Source of the DNA: a virus
Direction: 5' to 3' (one strand)
Length of the DNA stretch: 28,546 nt
IMG/VR virus record: IMGVR_UViG_3300041964_000109
Coordinates: 1 to 28,546 of that record
The notes beneath the pieces are model-generated. The model ran no database searches. It was not told where the DNA came from and worked only from the letters and a program-made list of their open reading frames with translations. Numbering within the stretch: the first letter of the stretch is position 1; every line of letters starts with the position of its first letter. The position numbers and the translations under genes were made by a program. This document shows positions 6,673 through 12,033 of the stretch, one piece after another.

Positions 6673-7137
6673 TTAATCTTCGTCCAGAATACCTAGTGCC
6701 TCCATTCTTGCCTCACACTCATCGTATATGCCTCGCGTTAGAACCCTAGAAACGAGGCTTGACACTGATTCGCCTGACTCTTGCGATAAAGCTTCAAGTA
6801 CCTGCATTGTTTGCTGATCTAATGACACTGTTAGGCAACCGTTGCCAACCCTGGGAACCGATGTCTTGTTTAGCTTTGGAGACAAAGACTCGATTAATTG
6901 CTTTTCCATTAAAGGAAGCTCATCAAGGGGCGCTTCAATCCAGGCTATTACCGAGCAACTTAAATCACTTAATTGCTGTAGTCTGTGGTGTGCGGTGAAT
7001 CTCCTCTTTAGGTTTCGAGCCATCCCTACATACAAGGGGATGGCTTTAGGATTTAAAGCAATGTAAACCCCTGCTTTTTGAGGCAGTTTTGATTTGTCCC
7101 TGAAAGATACTTTTGGTAGTTCGTCTAGGTTTATCAT
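6673..7137 (-). CDS. GIY-YIG nuclease fused to a C-terminal ribbon-helix-helix domain, 154 aa
   Basis: Residues 20-90 form a GIY-YIG nuclease domain: GVY at 23-25, YVG at 36-38, the basic helix NLKRRF with HHR at 50-52, and an acidic E78 in place of the catalytic Glu. Residues about 99-140 (CLTVSLDQQTMQVLEALSQE, then SVSSLVSRVL) look like a ribbon-helix-helix DNA-binding domain. The nuclease half is clearly related to the protein at 22700-23233. It overlaps the upstream 7134-7403 gene by four bases, so they are co-translated. A homing-type or site-specific nuclease is likely. Confidence 0.8.
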   Translation of the reverse strand: MINLDELPKVSFRDKSKLPQKAGVYIALNPKAIPLYVGMARNLKRRFTAHHRLQQLSDLSCSVIAWIEAPLDELPLMEKQLIESLSPKLNKTSVPRVGNGCLTVSLDQQTMQVLEALSQESGESVSSLVSRVLTRGIYDECEARMEALGILDED

Positions 7138-7403
7138 TCTTCAACCTCTACTGAATCACCATTTAGCCCAGCGTTCCTCCATATTTGTTGCTTAAGTTGC
7201 TCTGGCGTTACCCCTAAGTCAGCGGCGCGTTCATTGATACATTGCTCAATCCACCTCTGATTTTCTGCATTTTCGGTTCTTGCCTGAAAAACATCGGATG
7301 CCAATGTTGCGATAGGTCTACCCTTCAACCATGCCCATAATGCACCCGTTTTGTAATGCGTCACCGGGATGCTCATAGAGGTTCTAACTTTTTTGTCTGC
7401 CAT
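7134..7403 (-). CDS. Small protein, possible RHH-type DNA binder, 89 aa
   Basis: Starts MADKKVRTSMSIPVTHYKTG, a basic strand-like opening followed by two helices, a shape compatible with a ribbon-helix-helix fold, but the match is weak. The C-terminal half is helical and acidic. It is the first gene of a two-gene operon with the GIY-YIG-RHH protein (overlap ATGA). Its promoter should lie in the divergent gap at 7404-7536. It may regulate or partner the nuclease. Confidence 0.6.
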   Translation of the reverse strand: MADKKVRTSMSIPVTHYKTGALWAWLKGRPIATLASDVFQARTENAENQRWIEQCINERAADLGVTPEQLKQQIWRNAGLNGDSVEVEE

Positions 7404-7434
7404 TTCGTGAATTACTGCTTGATTACTACTATTA

Positions 7435-7464
7435 TTGCACTATTTATCAGTATTAGTGTATAAT
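7435..7464 (+). promoter_or_regulatory. Sigma70-type promoter
   Basis: TTGCAC at 7435-7440, an 18-base spacer, then a perfect TATAAT at 7459-7464. It drives the 7537-7707 gene with a leader of about 65 bases and lies in the gap diverging from the 7403 start. Confidence 0.65.
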
Positions 7465-7536
7465 CCTCATAGACTCACAAAAGCGATTACCGCTGTGCAT
7501 AAATATGACACCGCCAAAAATTCAAGGAATACAAAA

Positions 7537-7707
7537 ATGACCAAGTACCGTGTTTTTGAAGTTGACTCTGCCACTGGACTAGCTACTCCAGTAGAAAATC
7601 CGAAAATAAACGAGCATGACGTGGTTCTCGTTGGCTCTGTAAAAGACTTAGGGCAAAAAGCAGACCCTAATCCCAAACAGAACAACGGGAAAGAGCAAAA
7701 CCAATAG
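7537..7707 (+). CDS. Small hypothetical protein, 56 aa
   Basis: I place the start at the ATG at 7537 because CAAGGA stands eight bases upstream and a good promoter lies about 75 bases before it; the frame is open further upstream but shows no ribosome site. The product starts MTKYRVFEVDSATGLATPVE and ends in a Lys/Asn/Gln-rich tail. Not recognised. The 108 bases after it hold two GCGATCGC octamers that form a long-range inverted repeat. Confidence 0.6.
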   Translation: MTKYRVFEVDSATGLATPVENPKINEHDVVLVGSVKDLGQKADPNPKQNNGKEQNQ

Positions 7708-7815
7708 GTAGCGCACGTCATAGACACAGGCAAAGCGATCGCACGACATTGGACAGTATGCGATCGCTCCGTGCCAAAGCACTAACCCCTGATCACGATT
7801 TAGAGGCTAAAAATA

Positions 7816-8115
7816 ATGGTTGCACAGTTTCCTCGACACAAGTCCTTTTCCCGTCCAGATTTCAGCAGTCCTCGTCACATCACCTCATTTCAGTGGCAGG
7901 CTTTTGAAAATAAAGTCAATCAGTTAATGATGGAGCCAGAAGATTTTTTGGCTCACTGGGATTGCACCTACAGCGAGATTGCAGCAATATGCAAGTGCAG
8001 TCGAAACACAGTGGCTAGCTGGTTCTGTAAAGGACAAACTGGGAAGCGACCTAGTGACGCTCAAAAAGCTTGGCTAGGAACGGCTCACAAGCTGCTTTTG
8101 AATAGCCGATCCTAG
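7816..8115 (+). CDS. Helix-turn-helix protein, 99 aa
   Basis: After a basic, disordered N-terminus, residues about 42-85 form an HTH: DFLAHWDCTYSEIAAICKC then SRNTVASWFCKG. The spacing suits a MerR/Tc3-like or phage Cro-like fold. Similar small HTH proteins occur in cyanobacterial mobile DNA. It has three cysteines in or near the HTH (C50, C58, C60), which could bind metal, though this is speculative. A strong terminator follows 20 bases after the stop. Confidence 0.7.
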   Translation: MVAQFPRHKSFSRPDFSSPRHITSFQWQAFENKVNQLMMEPEDFLAHWDCTYSEIAAICKCSRNTVASWFCKGQTGKRPSDAQKAWLGTAHKLLLNSRS

Positions 8116-8135
8116 CCATAAATTACTTATTAACG

Positions 8136-8170
8136 AATCGCTCAAGTTTTAGCAGGCTTGAGCGATTTTT
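8136..8170 (+). terminator. Rho-independent terminator inside a convergent gene
   Basis: AATCGCTCAAG at 8136-8146 pairs perfectly with CTTGAGCGATT at 8157-8167, followed by TTT and G. It ends the HTH gene on the plus strand. The hairpin also encodes the last residues and stop of the minus-strand 8142-8948 protein, so one sequence serves both transcripts. Confidence 0.8.
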
Positions 8171-8948
8171 GTTGTTGAGATACTGCTTCAGGTAATGAAA
8201 GCAGGTAAGCATCAGCACTTTGTAATTTAGCGATTACTTTGCTTTGAATCCGATTTTCCTTCATGTTTTCTACCTGGGTTCGACTTAGTGCTTGCATCGA
8301 CTCTTCTAAAGCGCCTATCCAAATTGATAGTTCTTTATCCAGCTCTGAGCTGTTTAGCTCTGGTTTCACTTTTGACATAGAGGTAATAACTTCTGCGATA
8401 CAGGAAATAATTTCTGTGTCGAGGCTAAACCATTCTCCAGTAATCCAGAATTCATCAAAAATTCTGTGGACTTTCGCTTCCCAAGAAATGCTAGGAATTG
8501 GAATACAGCCAAGCAGGGTTAACCTGAATGGATTGCCTACCTGAATATTGCTAACTCGATTCTTGATATCAGAGGTGTAACCGATTTTTACGGCTTTAGC
8601 AGGTTCGCAGTAGATAAAGTACAAAACCAGCGGATAAGCCTCGTGAGGATAGTTGACGCTTTCGTTGCTACAACCTCTTCTTTTCTTTGATTTTGTTGTA
8701 GGCGGTACATCTTTCTGCTTGCTACCACTTTTATTAGACAGGAAATCCTCGACAAACTTGAGTAGGTTTTTCTCAAGCTCACGAATGCGCTTACTCTTCT
8801 CTACTGACTCTTTTGCAAGGAATTCAATTTCTGTTTGTGCTGCTTTCAGTCGTTCTTCCAGTCTTGCTGTTTTTAACCGCAGATCCTCTACTTCCTGTCG
8901 AGCAAAAACCAGTTCTAGTGAGTCTGTAATTTTCTGTTTATTTAGCAT
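8142..8948 (-). CDS. Coiled-coil protein with T5orf172 (GIY-YIG-like) domain, 268 aa
   Basis: Residues about 10-70 are a continuous coiled coil and 71-100 a basic linker. Residues 109-180 match the T5orf172/Mug113 branch of the GIY-YIG superfamily: LYFIYCEPAKAVKIGYTSD, then RVSNIQVGNPFRLTLLG and a closing GEWFSL. A helical C-terminal extension follows. This branch is frequent in phages, often fused to DNA-binding or antirepressor domains. Its catalytic state is uncertain because only the Tyr and Lys/Arg positions are visible. It diverges from the repeat region at 9008-9248. Confidence 0.75.
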   Translation of the reverse strand: MLNKQKITDSLELVFARQEVEDLRLKTARLEERLKAAQTEIEFLAKESVEKSKRIRELEKNLLKFVEDFLSNKSGSKQKDVPPTTKSKKRRGCSNESVNYPHEAYPLVLYFIYCEPAKAVKIGYTSDIKNRVSNIQVGNPFRLTLLGCIPIPSISWEAKVHRIFDEFWITGEWFSLDTEIISCIAEVITSMSKVKPELNSSELDKELSIWIGALEESMQALSRTQVENMKENRIQSKVIAKLQSADAYLLSLPEAVSQQQKSLKPAKT

Positions 8949-9117
8949 TTGTTAGCTCTTGCAACTCTGCGGTTTCTTATTCTTACTACAAGCTCAAGGC
9001 TTTGTATCCGTAAGCTTTGACGACAAAAAAGACAGCTTACGGGTTGTCTGAATTTAGTCGTTTTTGGTACTAACCATACTAATACGACCTGTTTTGTTTT
9101 TTGACGAGGTAAATTTT

Positions 9118-9209
9118 AGACAAGTGTTTTTGGCGTATATATAGATATCGAATGTGAGACAACCCAGACAAGCGTTTTTAGTGCATATATAGATATTGGA
9201 TATGAGACA
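9118..9209. repeat. Two imperfect tandem repeats, period 48 bp
   Basis: Copy 1 (9118-9161) and copy 2 (9166-9209) share AGACAAG(T/C)GTTTTT followed by a common ATATATAGATAT core and a closing TGAGACA, with scattered transitions between copies. The direct repetition at a fixed 48-base spacing, upstream of a DNA-binding-like gene, resembles iterons or repeated operators. Confidence 0.75.
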
Positions 9210-9219
9210 CTTGCGTGAG

Positions 9220-9248
9220 TTGTCCAATTTTAGTATCGAAACTATAAA
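9220..9248 (+). promoter_or_regulatory. Promoter of the membrane-protein/ATPase operon
   Basis: TTGTCC at 9220-9225, a 17-base spacer, then TATAAA at 9243-9248. It directly follows the 48-base repeats and would give a leader of about 55 bases for the 9311 gene. The -35 hexamer overlaps a GTTGTC motif, so a factor binding that motif could repress it. Confidence 0.5.
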
Positions 9249-9310
9249 AGTTCTATTGCTAGCTGGTTAGAGTAATTTCAGTAAGCCAAGCACAACCTTG
9301 TCAACCAGCA

Positions 9311-9799
9311 ATGTCAAATAAGTCTCCACTGCGAATAATCTACGAGCAGGAACACCAGCCCGTTTGTGATCGCACCTGGGACAGAGTTAAACGACGGCTA
9401 GGCATAAAAGAGCCAGTACCTTCTGATCAAAAAGCAGAGACAGCAAGACAAATTAGGGTTTACGTCTACCTCCGGAAGCGCTACCCAAATCGGGCAATCT
9501 CTACGCTTACGGTGCAACGGTTTATTGATATTAAGTTGTTTTTGGCTGGTAAAAGCTTCACTCAATGCACAGGGGTGCAAATTCACAATCTAGTCCAGCA
9601 ACTTAATCCTCGCCCGTCTGACTCAACTCTTTATCGGTGGGGTGATGAAATAGGACTGAAGTTTAGCAAGGAACGAACTTATGTTGGAGACGAAGTTAAT
9701 CGGTGGGTTGAAAAAATAGTGACTAATCCCAGATATGAATACTGCTCAAACAAACTAAGGAGATATTCGGACAATGGACAAAATCAGAGAGTTGCTTGA
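9311..9799 (+). CDS. Putative DNA-binding protein, 162 aa
   Basis: A basic protein beginning MSNKSPLRIIYEQEHQPV. Residues about 18-32 (VCDRTWDRVKRRLGI) and about 100-125 (SDSTLYRWGDEIGLKFSK) look like two HTH-like units, the second resembling HTH segments of resolvases or transposon regulators. I cannot name the family. It is the first gene after the repeat region and overlaps the next by 26 bases. Replication initiator, operon regulator or DNA-recruiting partner of the downstream ATPase are all possible. Confidence 0.6.
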   Translation: MSNKSPLRIIYEQEHQPVCDRTWDRVKRRLGIKEPVPSDQKAETARQIRVYVYLRKRYPNRAISTLTVQRFIDIKLFLAGKSFTQCTGVQIHNLVQQLNPRPSDSTLYRWGDEIGLKFSKERTYVGDEVNRWVEKIVTNPRYEYCSNKLRRYSDNGQNQRVA

Positions 9800-10289
9800 A
9801 TTTGAAGAGATAGCCGCAACTGATGAGCAGATTAGAGAGGCTGCGATGCGTCGAAACATTAGCCTAGATAGTCTCACCGATGAGAATGTGCTAGCTGTCG
9901 TAGCCGAACTAAAACATCCATCTTCTAGTAATGGATTGGTTGTAACCAATGGCAATGGTAAAGCCACTAAGCGAAAGCCAGCGGCGAGAAAGCCTAAAGA
10001 AGATCGCCTAGCCAAAACTCCTAAGCTAGACAACCCTATCAGCAACCTAGCCAAGCAAGTTACAGAAGAAGTTGGAAACTACGTTGATGCGTTCCAGCAA
10101 GCTTCTGACGCCGCTGCTGAGATTGAATCGGACAAAGTGATTGAGATTGTCGAGAATCACCCCAACGTTTTTTTGGAAAAGCTAGGAGAAAAAGCGAGGG
10201 ACTACAAGGGGAACCCCACCTTTTTTCGTCAACGAGGTGAAGACGATGCTAGTGCTTTATTCGGGGTTAGTTTCACAACTGAAGCCTAG
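9774..10289 (+). CDS. Hypothetical protein with basic linker, 171 aa
   Basis: Three parts are visible: an acidic helical N-terminus (residues 1-48, EIAATDEQIREAAMRRN), a disordered Lys/Arg/Ala/Pro linker (about 60-85, GKATKRKPAARKPK) and a helical C-terminal region (about 90-145). The linker could bind DNA or RNA. It starts inside the 9311 gene with AAGGAG 11 bases upstream of the ATG and overlaps the next gene by 44 bases. No family recognised. Confidence 0.65.
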   Translation: MDKIRELLEFEEIAATDEQIREAAMRRNISLDSLTDENVLAVVAELKHPSSSNGLVVTNGNGKATKRKPAARKPKEDRLAKTPKLDNPISNLAKQVTEEVGNYVDAFQQASDAAAEIESDKVIEIVENHPNVFLEKLGEKARDYKGNPTFFRQRGEDDASALFGVSFTTEA

Positions 10290-10446
10290 TAGCGCTCTCG
10301 TCTGGATGGGTGCAGCCTACGTGGTCTTAATGTCACTAACACTTGGAGCGCTAGTTTATGGACAACTACATCGAGATACAAGAGGAAGAGATTCAGCCCA
10401 CAGTCAAAACGTCAATTTACAACAACGGACGATCAATACTTTTTGA
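10246..10446 (+). CDS. Small single-span membrane protein, 66 aa
   Basis: I prefer the ATG at 10246 over the GTG at 10237 because GAGGTG stands six bases before it. Residues about 19-40 (ALVWMGAAYVVLMSLTLGAL) form one transmembrane helix, followed by VYGQLHR and a short polar tail. The motif G-A-x-x-Y-G-Q-L-x-R after the helix recurs in the next protein, so the two share ancestry at least there. Its 3' end contains the start of the 10358 gene in another frame. Confidence 0.65.
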   Translation: MLVLYSGLVSQLKPSSALVWMGAAYVVLMSLTLGALVYGQLHRDTRGRDSAHSQNVNLQQRTINTF

Positions 10447-10684
10447 TGTTAAGGGATTAAGCTCCTACGAAACCTCAAGGCTGCATGAAGAGATGGTTCA
10501 ACAAGCTGCACAAATAAGGCAGCAAAACAGAGAATCGCAACTCATAACCTTAATAGCCTTTGGTCAATTACTACTTTTTTTAATTTGTGGAGCAATGTTT
10601 TATGGGCAGCTACAACGAACAGAAGGAGGCGACAACCAACAAAGTTCGATTCAGCATCAACCCGGAAGGACAAATCGAGTTTGA
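10358..10684 (+). CDS. Membrane protein, paralogue A, 108 aa
   Basis: The N-terminal about 60 residues are cytosolic-looking (MDNYIEIQEEEIQPT, then ILFDVKGLSSYETSRLHEEM). One transmembrane helix (about 65-84, TLIAFGQLLLFLICGAMF) and YGQLQR follow. It resembles the next gene product in the F-D-x-x-G-L-S-x-x-E-x segment and in overall layout, and the previous one in the post-helix motif. It begins 89 bases before the previous stop with no clear ribosome site, so translational coupling is likely. Confidence 0.7.
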   Translation: MDNYIEIQEEEIQPTVKTSIYNNGRSILFDVKGLSSYETSRLHEEMVQQAAQIRQQNRESQLITLIAFGQLLLFLICGAMFYGQLQRTEGGDNQQSSIQHQPGRTNRV

Positions 10685-10919
10685 TGCTCAAGGGTTGAGT
10701 GAGTGGGAAGCTACCGAGATAATCAGTCAGGTTGCAACCCAAGCCAGAGAACAACGCAGTGCAGCAAAAAAGATTCAGGAAATCAAGCTCACCTCCGAAT
10801 TCTTTATGCATTGCCTAGCCTTGGGCTTTGTGGTGGTGCTGGTGACGGGATTCAGTTTCACAATTTCCAGGATAATTTCAGGAGTTTTTACCCCAGAGGT
10901 TCAAAATGTCCAAAGATAG
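10602..10919 (+). CDS. Membrane protein, paralogue B, 105 aa
   Basis: ATG at 10602 is preferred over the upstream GTG at 10587 because it sits at the same place relative to YGQL as the start of paralogue A. The cytosolic part (MGSYNEQKEATTNKVRFSIN, then IEFDAQGLSEWEATEI) aligns with paralogue A. A transmembrane helix at about 72-92 (MHCLALGFVVVLVTGFSFTI) follows. The overlap with paralogue A is 83 bases. The pair points to tandem duplication of a membrane component of the ATPase module. Confidence 0.7.
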   Translation: MGSYNEQKEATTNKVRFSINPEGQIEFDAQGLSEWEATEIISQVATQAREQRSAAKKIQEIKLTSEFFMHCLALGFVVVLVTGFSFTISRIISGVFTPEVQNVQR

Positions 10920-11031
10920 TATTTCGCTCATTCTTATGACAGCAGGGGTGTTCCTGCTATTTCACAACATCGGCTCAATGAGTGCGATCGCACTGCAAGA
11001 CAATCAGGTACTTACAGCAGAGGTCAAGTAA
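10906..11031 (+). CDS. Small membrane protein, 41 aa
   Basis: MSKDSISLILMTAGVFLLFH is a short polar N-terminus and one hydrophobic helix, followed by about 20 periplasmic-looking residues ending QVLTAEVK. It starts 14 bases inside the preceding gene, and its TAA overlaps the next ATG (TAATG). It includes a HIP1 octamer. Size and packing resemble minor membrane subunits of secretion or filamentous-phage-like assemblies, but that is only an analogy. Confidence 0.6.
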   Translation: MSKDSISLILMTAGVFLLFHNIGSMSAIALQDNQVLTAEVK

Positions 11032-11243
11032 TGGTATTAGGTCGATTAGTTCCGTTCAACTCAAGTGGCATCAGCCACGGTCAAGGGCTAGCTTCTGGGC
11101 TTAATCCCGACGACATTAGAGCAGTGGAAGCTCGAACCAAGAAAGTGATGCAACGAGCTGGCAGAATGCCTATGAAGGCATCAGCTCAATCAGTAATGAA
11201 CGCAGCAAAGTTAGCCAAGTTTATGGAAACCAAAACGACTTAA
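11031..11243 (+). CDS. Small basic protein, 70 aa
   Basis: Begins MVLGRLVPFNSSGISHGQGL. The C-terminal half is basic and Ala/Met/Lys-rich (KKVMQRAGRMPMKASAQS). The start codon overlaps the preceding stop. From about 11120 a second frame (one base back) is open and continues 233 bases beyond this stop, so the annotated end may be wrong if a frameshift, natural or sequencing-derived, occurs between 11120 and 11240. Confidence 0.5.
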   Translation: MVLGRLVPFNSSGISHGQGLASGLNPDDIRAVEARTKKVMQRAGRMPMKASAQSVMNAAKLAKFMETKTT

Positions 11244-11476
11244 TCAATCAACAAATCTCTCATCAAGAGCGCCAAATCAAAGCCTCTCTAGACAATAGAA
11301 GCGCTGCTATTAAGTTTGCTAGCACCAAGATGAGAGCAGAGCAAACCTGGCAGCAGCAAGGACAGCAATTACAGGAAATGCAGCTTCAGCACAGACTAGC
11401 CACTGGCGTAATCAGTCTGAGTCAGTTGGTACTCAGCAAGCCTATACCAAGCAATCCGCTATTGATTTCGCTGTAG
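11120..11476 (+). CDS. Start-less open frame, coiled-coil protein (frameshift partner)
   Basis: In the -1 frame relative to the 11031 gene there is a 118-codon open stretch between TAG at 11117 and TAG at 11474. It has no ATG, GTG or TTG until its middle. Its sense is coding-like: a Gln-rich helix (NAYEGISSISNERSKVSQVY, then WQQQGQQLQEMQLQHRL) and a hydrophobic end (ATGVISLSQLVLS). It fills an otherwise empty gap, ending ten bases before the next ATG. It is best read as the C-terminal part of the 11031 product after a -1 shift or an indel. Confidence 0.5.
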   Translation, partial: SSGSSNQESDATSWQNAYEGISSISNERSKVSQVYGNQNDLINQQISHQERQIKASLDNRSAAIKFASTKMRAEQTWQQQGQQLQEMQLQHRLATGVISLSQLVLSKPIPSNPLLISL

Positions 11477-11485
11477 GAGTAGAAC

Positions 11486-11752
11486 ATGAAACCTAAAACC
11501 ATTCAGCAAAAGATAGCAGAAGAAAAAGCTAGACAAGAAAACGCCAAGGCTCAAGTAGAAGCATACAAAAAAGCTTTAGCCAAGAAAATATCTGAAAGCA
11601 AGGAACTAAACTGTGACACGATTTCAACTCTCGCTAATCGCAACCCTTCTCGCTTCAGGACTATGGCTAGCCCAACTCGCCACTTCATTCGCCCTGGTTC
11701 GGATGGGATGCTGGCTGATAGTTTTTGGGTATTTCATAGCGATCGCTGTTGA
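11486..11752 (+). CDS. Charged coiled-coil protein, 88 aa or shorter
   Basis: TAGGAG precedes the ATG by six bases. Residues 1-40 (MKPKTIQQKIAEEKARQENA onwards) form a charged coiled coil. After about residue 43 the frame overlaps the 11613 gene and loses coding character, so the C-terminal half may be a by-product of overlap. Alternatively the two are one protein (coiled coil plus two membrane helices) split by an indel near 11610. Confidence 0.5.
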   Translation: MKPKTIQQKIAEEKARQENAKAQVEAYKKALAKKISESKELNCDTISTLANRNPSRFRTMASPTRHFIRPGSDGMLADSFWVFHSDRC

Positions 11753-11888
11753 TGCCTTCATCGACAAAGCCAAGCTTGAGGCAAGCGGCGAGTTTTACGG
11801 CGATTGGCTAGCTGCTGTTACCCCCCACGTTGGCTACGCGATTGGGCTGTTTTTTCTGGTATGCGTGGGGGTGTATATCGGTTGGTGA
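11613..11888 (+). CDS. Membrane protein with two or three helices, 91 aa
   Basis: GTG start with AAGGA eight bases upstream. Hydrophobic segments at about 5-45 (LSLIATLLASGLWLAQLATS and MGCWLIVFGYFIAIAVDAFI) and at about 72-90 (HVGYAIGLFFLVCVGVYIGW) give two to three membrane spans around a short polar loop. It is the last of the small membrane proteins and precedes the ATPase by about 135 bases. It resembles small polytopic accessory proteins of DNA-transfer machines only in general character. Confidence 0.6.
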   Translation: MTRFQLSLIATLLASGLWLAQLATSFALVRMGCWLIVFGYFIAIAVDAFIDKAKLEASGEFYGDWLAAVTPHVGYAIGLFFLVCVGVYIGW

Positions 11889-11970
11889 CAGTACGCGATT
11901 GCGGGTAATCAAGCCCCTAGCTCAATGGCAGAGATGAGCGATCGCCTGAGTTCTCAAGAAAGGAGTTCAT

Positions 11971-12033
11971 GTGTTATTCCAAGCCGAAAAAGCCGCCCTG
12001 AAGCCATCTCGAATCATCGCTAATGCCCTATGA
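11971..12033 (+). CDS. Possible 20-aa leader peptide overlapping the ATPase start
   Basis: A GTG preceded by AAGGAG at five bases opens a 20-codon frame (LFQAEKAALKPSRIIANAL after the start) whose TGA at 12031 lies eleven bases inside the next gene. The ATPase ATG at 12023 has no ribosome site of its own, so reinitiation after this peptide is a plausible way to translate it. Confidence 0.4.
   Translation: MLFQAEKAALKPSRIIANAL

Larger units (their letters stand above)
8949..9310. promoter_or_regulatory. Non-coding divergent control region
   Basis: A 362-base AT-rich gap without a credible gene. It holds an inverted repeat CCGTAAGCT / AGCTTACGG (9008-9016 and 9034-9042), tandem 48-base repeats (9118-9209), dispersed GTTGTC/GACAAC motifs (9043, 9158, 9219) and a promoter at 9220-9248. 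It could be a complex operator or a replication origin. Confidence 0.55.

Noticed and set aside
9118-9209. CRISPR array
   Set aside because: Only two imperfect copies with a 48-base period and no distinct spacers, so it is a tandem repeat.
11889-11970. Gene between 11888 and the leader peptide
   Set aside because: Only 82 bases with a HIP1 octamer and no start signal.
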